The position numbers and the translations under genes are program-made. A stretch of 64,000 nt of DNA from Limnanthes douglasii subsp. nivea (lineage: Eukaryota > Streptophyta > Magnoliopsida > Brassicales > Limnanthaceae), in contig JAUPFV010000001.1 of the NCBI GenBank assembly GCA_036936605.1, positions 77,333,910-77,397,909 of the forward strand, given 5' to 3'. This document shows positions 11,376 to 22,059 of the stretch, piece after piece; the first letter of the stretch is position 1, and every line of letters starts with the position of its first letter. A model generated the notes under the pieces. The model was not told the DNA's origin. It saw only the letters and a list, made by a program, of their open reading frames with translations, and did not search any database.

Positions 11376-11580
11376 AGCTGCGAACAAATCGCATGCTAAC
11401 CTGAGATTTGTTTGAGTTATCCATCTCAAAAAATTCGCATGGTAAGCTGCGATATCTGAAATAACCAACTCAATAGAGTATAAAACAATTTGCAATATAC
11501 GATGCAAATTGTTTGGACAGGACTACACAATAGTCCTGATATTTGTTTGAAAGTTATCATGTGATGCGAATTGTTTGAAT
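11376..11580. repeat. Palindromic TGCGAA motif, cluster 2
   Basis: Copies at about 11376-11400, 11432-11454, 11484-11514 (arms AACAATTTGCA and TGCAAATTGTT, a perfect inverted repeat) and 11562-11579 (TGATGCGAATTGTTTGAA). Confidence 0.65.
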
Positions 11581-11702
11581 ATGTATACAATGATAAAACC
11601 CCGCTGACTGTTTTAAATACATACATTGACTTTGTTTGAATATGTATAAAACAATAAATATTATTATAGAAATAATTTCATCACAACAATAAATAAGATA
11701 TT

Positions 11703-12715
11703 TGAATCTTAGTGTACTTTTGATCCACTGACATCTTCAAGGTTGTCTGGGTCTGTACGTCCAGATTTTTCTGCTGCCATTTCTTTCTCACGATCTTCTA
11801 TCTCCTCTGCTACGTGAAGTACGAGCTGTTGGTCATTCGGAAGAGACTCGTGTATTTCTTTCTTCGTTGGAGGACTCAGAACTGTGGCTGCCTCCTATGT
11901 AGGAGGAGACTTGTCTGTCTGTCTCTCTGTGGTGTTCGTCTCTGTGCATACCAACAACTCTTCCTGCATCTTACCAGATGGTACAGGTATGGGTGAATGG
12001 TTCCTATCCTTATTCGTGTCCTTATCCTGATTTTCAACAGGCACAGATGCCTGCAATTCAGTGGATACCGCTCCAGATGGAATGTTGGTAGTCTAGGTAC
12101 CTTTTTCAACTGCAGGGCTTCCAATCTGGAAAATTGGTTGAGAGAGAACATTGTGGAGTTGTTGTGCTTCAAGCTCTGCGATCTTCAATTTTAATTCTTC
12201 CAGCTGAAAAATTAATAGCAAACGTTTAATAACATATTACGTGCTGATTATAACGATTATGTAAGGCTAAATTTCATACTTACTTCTTTGGCCTGTTTTC
12301 AATCTTTCTCTCGTACTTGTTCTTATCGGTGTATGTCTTCAAACTCTTTGATTTCCTTACAGTTTCAGACTTATTTGGAGTATCCGCTCTGCGTTTGAGG
12401 ACAAAATTACAGATTGTTTCACTCATACTAGTGGTGCCCTTGTCGTCGGGCTCCTGCTGGGATGTGCCGATCGGTGGTGGTGGAATCGTTGGCTGAGGGA
12501 GTCTTGGAGGTTGGGTTCTGGGTGATATCACCTGATTCGATTCTTTCTGTTTTTGTGATGCTCGTCTCATTGGTTTTGGGGCTGTGTTTTTCTTCCTTTT
12601 CTTTGGTCTTTCTTCTGGTAAAAGAGATTCAGCATCTGCATCTCCACTATCTACCGCTCCTCCGAAAGCTTCGCTTTCAGCCTCATTAAGACATAGTGGA
12701 CCTTCCAAAACCTAC
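11703..12715 (-). pseudogene. ULP-like gene, central charged coding islands
   Basis: Two islands with an intron-like gap (about 12280-12205). The first (12708-12280) is acidic then strongly basic (EERPKKRKKN, then KYERKIENRPKK) with a Pro-rich middle, possibly a nuclear localisation region. The second opens with QLEELKLKIAELEAQQLHNV, a short coiled coil, and runs to GSKVH and a stop near 11713, with two internal TAG codons. No enzyme domain is recognised. The two islands share frame logic and style with the flanking islands, so I treat them as parts of one decayed gene. Confidence 0.45.
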
Positions 12716-12798
12716 CAACAGAGGAACATGAAAGTAAATAGCTGCAAGCGGTTTTTTTGGAAAATATCAGGATGTAGACAGACAAATTGTTTTTTGCA

Positions 12799-13056
12799 AA
12801 CAGTTTGCATTATATGCTGCGAATTGTGTGGAACTCTATCAGTTTAGAGTTGCAAACAACTCGCATGTTACCATGCGAATTTTTTGCAAACAATAAGTTG
12901 TGAATTGTTTGCAAACAATAAGTTGCGAATTGTTTGATACCTTAATTATATAGAGTATCAAACAGAACGCAGGGTAGGCTGCGAATTGTTTGATACCTTA
13001 TTCTAATATAATACCAAACAAAACGCAGGATGTGCTGCGAACTGTTTGCAACCCCA
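12799..13056. repeat. Palindromic TGCGAA motif, cluster 3
   Basis: The densest cluster: about six copies, several in near-tandem, such as AAGTTGCGAATTGTTTGATA near 12920 and GGCTGCGAATTGTTTGATAC near 12977. Upstream half-arms read AACTCGCATG or AACGCAGG. It lies in a non-coding gap of the ULP-like gene. Confidence 0.7.
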
Positions 13057-13059
13057 ATT

Positions 13060-13990
13060 CAATACCTATATAAAGCTCATACCTGATCATCTTTCAGATT
13101 GGGTATTCTAACAAGAAGCGACGCGGTAGATGTTTGGCACTCTAATCCCAACCATTTGAAAAACCTTGGGATCAAGGTCGGCTTCACTAGCTCTAGCCCG
13201 ATTGTTGAGTGCTCCATGATGAAGGGCCTCATGGGGACATGTATTATCATCAATATGCTATGTACATAACTAATTTTTATACTGAATAAATCAATCTTAT
13301 AATTAGAAGGGCGACAATCGACGACTCTATCGGGTTTTTCGATAGCCAAGTAACTCCTGATAGACTGTTGAAGCTTGAACAATATTGATCAGGACCAGTC
13401 ATAATTGTTTATTTTGCTGAGGTCTTCAACAAAATCAAACGTACTCCAATCCAGGATATCTCCAGATACGGAGTAAATTAGGGTTGAGCACAAAAATAGT
13501 ATCAACAGCCGTGCAACATCTTCTAACTCATGCTCCCCACTTTCGCTTATGACTCTTTTTATACCTTCTTGTAAAAACCATGTCAACATGCTATGTTAGT
13601 AAAGTACATTTCCTTTATGCCATGCTCCAGATATCGTTACGACATTTCCTCTGTGCCATGCTCCATCCCGAATATGACCTTCACATCGTCTGTAGTTAGC
13701 TTCACATACTTTGAGCCAATAAGGAAGGTGTCTTCATCGACGGAGAACCTCTCGACAATATACTAAATGATGGAATATAATTTCTTCTTCGGCAGCTCTG
13801 CCACATTACGGATGTCAAAATCCGTTTTCAAAAGCGTGTAGAAGAGTGTGTTTCTTGTAGCTTCGATGTGGGCATGGGTAATACAGTTATCTTTCAACAA
13901 CTTGAGAAAGCTCACCAACCCTGACCTGTAATAGCTTGGTTTTGTTGTCATACTTCCTGAACAAACACAAATCAGTTGGAGTGTCATATA
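13060..13990 (-). pseudogene. ULP-like gene, N-terminal DUF1985-like coding islands
   Basis: Minus-strand coding sequence. 13987-13763 contains ELPKKKLYSII, a stop, then continues as FSVDEDTFLIGSKYVKLTTD and DVKVIFGMEHG. This resembles the segment preceding the peptidase in plant ULP-like transposon proteins (DUF1985 type, ..FLVG...V.F...F.I.TGL..G). A second island (13589-13077) contains LDWSTFDFVEDLSKINNYDW and an ILMIIHVPMRP segment, also typical of that N-terminal region. Stops near 13760, 13640 and 13385 and a frame change make it a pseudogene. Family assignment is by pattern only. Confidence 0.5.
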
Positions 13991-14195
13991 ACTCGCATGA
14001 CAAGCTGCGAACTGCCTATCTATCAGTTAGAGTGTCACACAACTCGCATGACAAGCTGTGAACTGTGTAATATACATATTCAATCAAGCTGCGAATTGAT
14101 ATGAATTATAAAAATAGATGAAGCTGCGAATTGTTTCACATCCTAGGTGATGAAGGTGCGAACTGTATTAAGGGCACTGATACAGGCTGCGAACT
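13991..14195. repeat. Palindromic TGCGAA motif, cluster 4
   Basis: Six copies: ACTCGCATGACAAGCTGCGA at 13991, a near-identical one at 14042, then half-sites GCTGCGAATTG and variants near 14089, 14123, 14156 and 14187. It lies upstream of the first coding island of the ULP-like gene, probably in the 5' leader or first intron. Confidence 0.65.
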
Positions 14196-14783
14196 GTTCA
14201 ATTTTTTACATGCAAGTACCAGGGATCTGGGAAATATGGAAACAACACCAAAATCAACAATCAACTACCTAATGCACATCTAACATACATCTTTATTCTC
14301 AAGAAAGTATTAGCATCACATGCAATCTAACTTCTATCATGCGTTCGACGACAAACCCAGAAACCAACTAACCAACTGTCATCACTAAATACTTGATTCC
14401 GGTTAAAAAAGGAACGTCGATCGTGAAATAACGGAAACAGGTAGTTTGAAGACATCAACAACGCAAAAAAATAGATATTCCACGATAATGCTTACCTTGT
14501 TACTGCAAAATACTGTAATTTCACCGGCCGACGAGCAGTTCACGACAACTTCTCCAACAGAAGGTGGTTAATCACTTGACGAAGTACAATATGTTGACCA
14601 ATCCAATTCTGGTGGGGGTTTGACGAACGACTAGTTTAAAGAGAGAGGCTCGAAGGGTTTCGGGTTGAAGAGAGAGGCTGTAAATCAAACAGTTTTTTTC
14701 TGGTGGTTTCAAAAAAATTAGAGGTGTTTGGGTTGGTTTAGGGTGATGTGAAGGGGAAAAAAGTGTGTTTGAAGTGAAACATG

Positions 14784-14797
14784 GGTATATATAGTTG
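14784..14797 (-). promoter_or_regulatory. TATA box candidate of the ULP-like gene
   Basis: On the minus strand CAACTATATATACCC is a good TATA box. It lies upstream of the GA/CT-rich leader and the coding islands that run leftward. Confidence 0.35.
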
Positions 14798-14959
14798 GGT
14801 AACTCGAGGTACTAAGTAACACTATAAAAAATTTGGGTACTACCGGGTACTTACATAATTGAGCGGGTATTTACTGGTACTTTTCTCTTTAAATCTCAAA
14901 ACTAAGAACAACAACGGATAATATCCTTTTTATCTTAAGAACTATTGCGCGGTTACCAC

Positions 14960-15650
14960 TCTAATCGTAGAGACAAAATGGTTGCTCTTAGAATCAATTT
15001 AATGAAAGCCTTTGATAATGTCAGATGACACCTCATCCTTGACATCCTTGTTCCGATGCATTTCCCTAATAAAATGATCACTTGGATCATCAAATGCATT
15101 TATTCTCCTTCATACTCCATCAATATTAATGGAGATCCTCATGGAAATTTCAAATGAAGGAAAAGTCTGAGGTAAGGAGACCCACTCTCCCATTTCCTCT
15201 TTGTCCCTACTTCTTATCAAAGAGGCTCTTGATGAGTTTTATACTCTCTCTAGTCTCAAAGTCAACCCCTCTAAAAGTCACTTTTTTTTTTTCGGGTATT
15301 GATGATTCCCTTCGGTCAAATCTTATTACCATTATGGGATATCCGGAAGGATCTCTACCAGTTAAAATATTTAGTTGTGCCCCTTCTTACTAGCCGTCTC
15401 ACCCACTTGGACTGTCGCCCTCTTTTTCACAAAATCACCTATAGAATTGACTCTTGGATCTCTAAGCATCTCTTTTATACAGGTAGACTTCAACTTATTA
15501 AGTCTGTCTTATTCGTTGGTCAGGTCTAATGGTCTCCATTTTTATCCTCCCCTCAATGATTATCAAAGAATTGTCTCAATATCTCCGTCGTTTTTTCGCA
15601 AACGACTATTTCTCAGGGTATGCCCTAGAATCTTGTTTGAACTATTTTCG
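14960..15650 (+). pseudogene. LINE (L1-type) reverse transcriptase relic
   Basis: The plus strand reads INLMKAFDNVR, then ILDILVPMHFPNKMITWIIK and INGDPHGNF, then a GDPLS box with the preceding Gln changed to TAA near 15173. After a deletion it resumes in another frame with LTSRLTHLDCRPLFHKITYR and LFYTGRLQLIKSVLF. These are standard plant non-LTR RT blocks (palm, thumb). The YADD catalytic block between them is missing. It has stops and frameshifts and is clearly dead. Confidence 0.8.
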
Positions 15651-16200
15651 ATTTTGTAATGCTTTTATACACAAAAAAAATCGAAACCTCACAATCGGAC
15701 GTATATACAACAACGAACAAATTGAAAAAAATAAACTTTAAGTGAATCATGAAAAAAAAAACATAAAAAAATCGTGAAAAAAATCAATCATAAAATAGAA
15801 AAGTATGAAAATCTAATTTTTTCCATAATCTAATTTTGTTCATTTGTAGTGTCTATCTATGCCGAAGAGTTTTTTTTTTTAAAAAGAGAGATCGATAATT
15901 TCAGTTTGTAGTTAAAAAATTGGTTTATATATTTGAAAAGGGTTTTTAGAGTACTAAATAAATTTTATATATTAAATAATAGTTGTTTAAATTGGTTAAA
16001 TATTAGATGGTATTAAACCTAGTAAAAGGTTGATTTTAGATTTGAATAACAATTAGTAATACTTAACCTTTTAATAAGAAAACCTCCACCAATGTATAAC
16101 ATTGAACCACGAATTCAATCCATAACAACAATAAACGGCAAGCCTAACAAAAATAGTCCATTCCATTAGATATATGGCCCAAAATCACAACAATCCGCAT
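15651..16200. other. AT-rich intergenic, nothing recognised
   Basis: A-rich runs near 15670-15790 could be the poly(A) side of the LINE relic. No ORF or repeat structure is seen. Confidence 0.5.
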
Positions 16201-16212
16201 CTCCGTCTTGGA

Positions 16213-16270
16213 AAAGCCCAACTTTTTGTGCAATTAGGGTTAGGGTTTTAGACCTCCACCAATATATAAG
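16213..16270 (+). promoter_or_regulatory. Telo-box / site II / TATA promoter of a non-coding gene
   Basis: AAAGCCCA (site II in reverse) at 16213, a double telo-box AATTAGGGTTAGGGTTTTA at about 16232-16250, and the TATA-like AATATATAAG at 16261-16270. This combination is known from plant snoRNA and ribosomal protein genes. No ORF of note follows, while a snoRNA lies 550 bp downstream. Confidence 0.5.
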
Positions 16271-16299
16271 TAGTGGATCCTTCATTGTCCCACAAACCA

Positions 16300-16812
16300 A
16301 ACCGCCATCGGCTCTAAGCCTGGTTTCTTTTTTTAGGCCTCATTTTTTCTATGCTCTGTCAGTTTTAAAGTTTCTTCGAATAGGATTCTAATGTTTGTTA
16401 GTGTAATGTAGAAAATCCCCGATGAAGAAACAATCCCATAGATAGGAAGTGCCGTATGACAGTAACCCGCAGCAGATGTAAACTCCGACGAAGCGGTGAT
16501 TGACAACCCATCTGATTTTGAATCTTTGTGGTTCGCTTCTTTTGGACAATTGTCGATTGAGTGTGCTCATCGGTTTTCCGTTGTGTGGGTGATTTGAAAC
16601 GGGTCACTGAGGGATAATTTAATAATGTGTATAGGATAGAGAAGGTCTGATGCCACGTCCGTGATAGCTGTGTAGCGATGATCTTCGATGCTATGATTAG
16701 ACCCAAATTGATTTATTGTTTCGCTTACCGATAGGAACCTGTTAATCTGTTTAACCATGATTATACAGAGCCGATTTTAGCGATTACATTTCATATTCGT
16801 TAACGTTATTTA
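16300..16812 (+). ncRNA. Probable transcribed leader of snoRNA gene, possibly more snoRNAs
   Basis: Lies between the promoter and the clear snoRNA. At 16409-16520 a GATGAAG (C-like) and CTGA (D-like) pair is bracketed by AAAATC/GATTTT, so another box C/D RNA is possible. I find no convincing rRNA complement for its would-be guide (GATTGACAACCCAT). It is listed as one low-confidence transcribed region. Confidence 0.3.
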
Positions 16813-16816
16813 TTTA

Positions 16817-16900
16817 TGCCGATGATGATTAGTATTATATCTGGAATTACCGTCTGAATAAAATCTGACGAAAATTCTACTTGGCTGTGGTTCTGAGGCT
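16817..16900 (+). ncRNA. Box C/D snoRNA with two rRNA guides (snR77-like and U15/snR13-like)
   Basis: Boxes in order: C ATGATGA (16822-16828), D' CTGA (16854-16857), C' TGACGA (16866-16871), D CTGA (16893-16896), with a GCC/GGC terminal pairing (16818-16820 with 16897-16899). Before D', CTGGAATTACCG is complementary to CGGTAATTCCAG of 18S rRNA; the fifth base before D' pairs with the U of CGGU, a site guided by snR77 in yeast. Before D, CTTGGCTGTGGTT is complementary to AACCACAGCCAAG of 25S rRNA, the neighbourhood targeted by U15/snR13. The rRNA sequences are from memory. Expected role: 2'-O-methylation of rRNA in the nucleolus with fibrillarin. Confidence 0.8.
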
Positions 16901-17600
16901 TTTATAATCATTCCCATACCCATATTCCTATTAGTATTGCGTACTATTTTTTTTTCTGATTCACAAGACAATCATTTGATGATTCGTTTGTTGTTTGAAC
17001 ATAGCCTTTTTAAACAATATTGCTGAGAAAACCTAATCTTGGATGATTCCAGATTTTGGTTCAAGTGTCAAGAAATGCACAAATGGCTCTAATGCTGATT
17101 AGATACTAAAGCCAAATGAATTATAGTAAATGATTTTTTTTATAGAGATCCGTTTTGCTTGATTGGGATACCAAAGCCAAATTGAAATAAAAAAATGAAC
17201 TTTGATGATGATTCTTGATCTGGTTTTGCTTGAAATGTGAATCTTTTTATTATTATTATTTTTTTAGACAAATTTTAGTATTTATTCACATTCTTTTGTA
17301 ATTAGAGAAGAAATAGTGAATTACTACAATTTCGCCAAAAATTTCTGATTGACAACCCATCTGATTCGTATTTTGCCCCACTTCTTTGGTAGTCTTGTTG
17401 ATCTTCATTTACATGAGAAACCTAGGCGGTTCTCCCTCCGTTACTTTTATAGTGGTTTCTACGCTGTCTTGCCCCTTTTCTTTGCGAAGCGGGACCTGAT
17501 TACAAGAGAACAGCCGCTCCCTCTGTAGTCATGTTGATCGTATAGGTCAGAAAAGGCTCACATGAGAAACTTAAGTGGTTCCAAAGAATAACCATTACTC
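16901..17600. other. Intergenic between snoRNA and element B
   Basis: No ORF. TGATTGACAACCCATCTGAT at about 17346 repeats the segment at about 16498 exactly, and a diverged direct repeat (GTAGTCTTGTTGATC...ACATGAGAAAC) occurs near 17390 and 17527. Otherwise AT-rich. Confidence 0.4.
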
Positions 17601-18099
17601 TTCCAAGAGTATATAATGTCCGAAGGGAACAAATAGTGAGAAAAGAGTAGATCAAAGAATAACCATTAATTAAGACAAATCTTCCAAGAGAATGGTGATC
17701 CTCCGGAAAATATTCAGACTCCTTTTGTAAGCTATAATCGTGAGTATCGTGTGAGTAATGATTCGAAGAAGTTTATACTCATCATTGAATGATTGTCCAA
17801 AAGGCTTATAAAGTTAGTTATAATTGGAGGTTATCTCCTCTCTTTCTCTCGGAAATCCTTTTTGGGAAGTTGTTGAAGTGGTTTTTCATTTCTAAGTTTG
17901 AAAAGGTAACTATGATGATGATAATCTGTTATGCGGAGCCTTTTCCCAAACATTTTAGAATGTAACTTTAAAATTATATAATCGTTTGCCAAATGGTTGT
18001 ATAAAAATTTATTTATATGTTCTGCAACATTTACGGCAGCACTTTGTGGGAGCAAAACATTTCATGCGAATGGTGGGGAGCAAAAAACATTTCTATGTT

Positions 18100-18730
18100 G
18101 ATGATAGAGGATAGCAATTCACAACTAAAAAATGTTGTTCGGCCTAGAGCACCGATTCAAACCATATTTCAAGCACCTCCAAAGATGAAAGAGTACACAC
18201 CTGTTGTGATTTCTCAGCAATTTTTCCGACACATGTCAAACGTATAGATTTGAAAACACATTTTGGTGAGATTTAAGTGTGTAACGATAATTTTTGAAAG
18301 AACACGTCTGCACGTAAAGTTTCGTAAGCCATTTCCAATACTGACTACAAGAGGACAGAAAAATAATTATTGTAAATATCATGAGGATATTGAGCACAAT
18401 ACAAAGGATTGTGTGGCGTTGAAAAAAGAGATACAAACCTTAATAGAAAATGGAAAGCTAACAACATTTGCGAAGAAGAATTCTTTGGTTGCTCCAAAGC
18501 ACCATAATTCTATGAAGTAAAAAGATACTCTAATGATCTTAGAACCTATTGATGAAGAATCTATTGATTCATTTTATATTTCTACTGAGTATCTAGATCC
18601 GAAACCAGATAGAAACAACGTCGATATGTTGGCAGCGCCGATTGTGGAAGGAAAGGTTAGTGAATTATGTGTTTTTTAGTCACTAACAACTTTTGGAGGA
18701 GATACTGTTGCAGGGACATCAAATTATTCT
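18100..18730 (+). pseudogene. Element B gag C-terminal part
   Basis: Frames read VVRPRAPIQTIFQAPPKMKE and NNYCKYHEDIEHNTKDCVAL followed by KKEIQTLIENGKL, the Tat nucleocapsid knuckle. Compared with element C about 230 bp upstream of it are deleted. The junction at about 18085-18105 carries a near copy of GGGAGCAAAACATTT, which also occurs just before it at 18049. Confidence 0.7.
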
Positions 18731-18789
18731 CGAAAGAGACATATTGTTAGCCTAACAACTCAATTATAGGTGGGAGCTTGCCACACTTA

Positions 18790-19735
18790 TAGATAAATCC
18801 ATTTCCAATACTTTGTTTTGAAGACGATGATATGCGGGATGTAGCTGGTCCACATGAAGATGCAGTGATTATTGTAGCGCAATTTGCTGGTTTGATTAAT
18901 ATTGGCAGCTCAACTAGGTCGGATCAGGTCGGGGACCATTCAAAATGGTAGTGATAGTGTTGTTTATTATGGCAGATACTTCAACGTCTTACAATGCAAT
19001 TTTTGGAAGGTCTTGGCTGTCTAGAATGCATGATGTGCCATCAACTGTTCATCAATATTTGAAGTATGTCGTGGGGAACAATGTGGGAACGGTCATAAGC
19101 AGTCAAACGATGGTAAACGAGTGTTATCAAACGACTTTGGCCCCTAAGCAAATCAAAGCGGGCGAGTCAAAGGAAGAATAAGAATCACCGAGGTCTTCCT
19201 CGGGATTCGACCCTGTAGATATTCCGAGGGAGACCCCCTGGTTTATGATCACATACGAAAGTTTTGAGGATCATGTTTTCTCCCAGGGTAAAAGTCTAAA
19301 AATCGGCACAAAGTTATCTTTGGAGGTGAAGGAAAAATTAATTCAGTTTTTGTCAACAAAGTTACACCTGTTTGCATGAAGTATGGAAGATGTGACAGGG
19401 GTTCCTAGAGATATCATTTTTCATAGGTTAGCGTACGAAGTAATGTTCGTCCGATCATCCAGAAGATGAGATCTTTTTCTCTAGAAAAGTCTGAGTAAAT
19501 TATGGATGATGGGATCGCTTAACTGAAGTTCGGCACATACGCGAGTCGCAATATCATTTGTGGACTGCTAATCCGGTTTCGGTCAAGAAGAAGATCGGTA
19601 AATTTGGGATGTGTTTGGATTTCAGTGATCTAAATAGGACATGTCCCAAAGATCCCTTCTCGGTCCCAAAGATCCCTTCTCGGTCCCAAAGATCCCTATT
19701 TGTGGATCTAAATAAGACTGCTAAATAGGACACCC
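18790..19735 (+). pseudogene. Element B protease and RT start, with deletions
   Basis: FPILCFEDDDMRDVAGPHED is intact in one frame, but the protease core after INIGSSTR is missing about 130 bp relative to element C. RT begins near 19560 (LWTANPVSVKKK, FGMCLDFSDLNRTCPKDPF) and then breaks off. About 590 bp including the catalytic YIDD block are absent, and 19649-19735 is filler built from three copies of TCCCAAAGATCCC plus pieces of nearby sequence. Confidence 0.75.
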
Positions 19736-20600
19736 AAGAATGTTTAGAGGCCTTTTATCAAATCAAAGAGTATCTTTCTTCACCTGGAATTTTGACAAAG
19801 CCAAATCCAGGGGAAAATTGTATGTTTATCTAGCACTATCAAGTTATGTTATGACTGTTGTTTAATTCGATATGAAGATAATTCCTCAAGACCAGTGTAC
19901 TACATCACTAAAATTCTTTTGGATGCTGAGAAACAATATTTAAAGTTAGAGAAATTTGACCTTGCACTAGTACCTGTTGTGCGTAAAATGAGACCTTATT
20001 TTCAGGCTCATTCTATCATCGTACATACATCTTTTTCATTGAAAAATATGTTACAAAATTCTGATATATCAAGAAAAATGACTAAATGGTCACTTGAATT
20101 GAAAGATTTTGATATTAAATTTGAGCCTATGACTACAATAAAAGCATAAGTATTAGCAGATTTCCTTGTCGAATTTCATTCCAAACGGTCATATGATGAA
20201 GAAAATTTTGAGTCAGAGTGGACGGTCCGGACAGATGAAGGCTCAAGTGCATCAGGATGTGAAGCAGGGGTGTAGTTGATTTCTCCATAAGGAATTTCCA
20301 TGCATCAAGCTCTCCACTTTAGATTTAAAGTGTCAAATAATGAGGCAGTATATGAAGCTACTTTGGCAGGGTTGGGACTTGCTCAAATTTGTGGGGCAAA
20401 AAAAGTGAAGCTAATAAGTGACTCTTAACTTCTCATAAATCATGCATCTGGACAATTTGAGGTAATACAAGATCATTTAGTAAGATATTAGAGAGCGTTA
20501 AATGCCTTTATATTGGTCTTCGAATGCATCAGATACGAACATGTTCATAGGGCTGGAAATTCGGTGGCTGATTCTTTAGCTACGACATCATATTCCGAGG
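19736..20600 (+). pseudogene. Element B RNase H region
   Basis: Includes YYITKILLDAEKQYLKLEKF, MTKWSLELKDFDIKFEPMTT and, after stops, NSVADSLATTSYSEECPW. Stops near 19862, 20147 and 20275 and frameshifts prevent expression. Layout equals 60100-60960 in element C. Confidence 0.75.
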
Positions 20601-20859
20601 AGTGCCCTTGGATTATCATACAAGAAAACCCTTCAATAGAGAATACATCCGAGTCAGTAGAAGGATCAGTCGAATCTTTTCAAATTTCAATAAGCACAAC
20701 AAAGGATTGCATGAGTGAAATTAAAGAATTTTTTATACATGATGTGTTACTCGTTAACAAAGTAATGGCAAAGAGAATACGATTTAAGGTGTATAGTTAT
20801 ATAGGATTTAGAGATATCTTGTATAAAACATATTTTAGCAAGCCTTTACTTTGATACCT

Positions 20860-21910
20860 TGGAGAAAAGGAACCACACATGATATTGTCAGAGTTACATG
20901 ATGGGGAAGGATCCGCACATTATGGATATAAAACGTTGATACGAAGAGTTTTTCTAGCATGGTACTACTAACCTACAATCTCCTCGAACGCCAAAGAATT
21001 AGTTCAATAATATGACACTTTCCAAAGAATTAGTTCAAAAATATGACACTTGCCAAAGATTTGCTAATACAATTCATCCATCGGTAGTGCCTCTTGAATC
21101 AATATATGAATCCCTACCTTTTAACCAATGGGAGTTGATCTGGTCAGACCCTTACCGATAGCATCAGGGGGAAAACGATAATTGTCGCGGTAAGTGGGTG
21201 AAAGCTAGACCATTAGCAGGAACAAAAGCTATGAATGTAATCGAGTTTATTGTTTCTAATATTTGTTGTCGTGTTGCGGTTCCAAGTAAAATAATGATTG
21301 ATAATAGACCAAAGTTCAATAATAAGGAAATGAAGGCTTCTTGTTATGCTAAAGAAATACAACAATGCTTCTCAGAAACTTTCCACCCACAAGAAAATGG
21401 CCAAGTTGAGATTATGAATCGAACAATTCGTGACGGGTTGAGAAAGAATTTGGAAGGCAAGGTTGGAAAATGGCTGGATTATCTACAAGAAGTTTTATGG
21501 GCATACAAAACTACTCATAGGAAAACAACACAAGAATCATCGTTTGCGTTAGTCTATGGGTTGTATCGAATCAACGAATATTCCGAGGAAACAAACGATA
21601 AGGAAAAGCGTACATAGTTAGAGTTGATAGAAGAAAAGCACAATTGAATTCATTACACTAGTAGACTCCGATGAGAAGTCGGTACGCTTCTTAAGTTAGA
21701 CGATAGGAATTTAAAGCAGGGGAGAAAGTGTTAAAAATGGTATTCCTTCATACGAAAGAAAAATGATTTGGTAAGTTAGAGGCTATATGAGTGGGTCCGT
21801 ATACGGTAACAAAGAAAGTCAAGCCGGGAGCATATCGACTCAAAGATAAAAAAAGAAGAAGAGATATTCTATACCCTTATAATATTGAGCATCTTAAATT
21901 GTATTTAAAA
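20860..21910 (+). pseudogene. Element B integrase, first catalytic Asp deleted
   Basis: The zinc-binding part (ELHDGEGSAHYGYKTLIRRV) is followed by a 31-bp tandem duplication (about 20993-21056), and its Cys residues are lost. At about 21188 GTA runs directly into AGTGGGTGAAAGCT, so about 13 bp encoding the DYFTK block, including the catalytic Asp, are missing and the frame shifts. Downstream IDNRPKFNN and PQENGQVEIMNRTI retain the other two acidic positions. It ends with GAYRLKDK and NIEHLKLYLK. Both lesions are shared with element C. Confidence 0.8.
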
Positions 21911-22059
21911 TGAGTTTGTAAGTTTGTAAATATTTATGAAAATTTATATAAGTATCGGTGACATACTTTTTCCTACCCTAGTGGCGCTGGAAGGTTTTAA
22001 TGAGGTGCCCTCACATTCGACTTATATATAATATTTCTTTGCCATCTTAAAACAACTAC

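Larger units (their letters stand above)
10543..14900 (-). mobile_element. ULP-carrying (probably Mutator-like) element, right-hand part
   Basis: A minus-strand gene with coding islands at 13.99-13.06, 12.71-11.70 and 11.34-10.79 kb separated by non-coding gaps full of one short palindromic motif. It appears to resume left of the retrotransposon at 1-849. Its promoter end lies near 14.8 kb. I could not identify terminal inverted repeats, since the left end lies outside the window, so the superfamily is inferred from the type of gene carried. Confidence 0.4.

Noticed and set aside
16398..16758. Minus-strand ORFs of 60-100 codons between promoter and snoRNA
   Set aside because: Overlapping in several frames, with no recognisable domain, and running against a plus-strand promoter and snoRNA.
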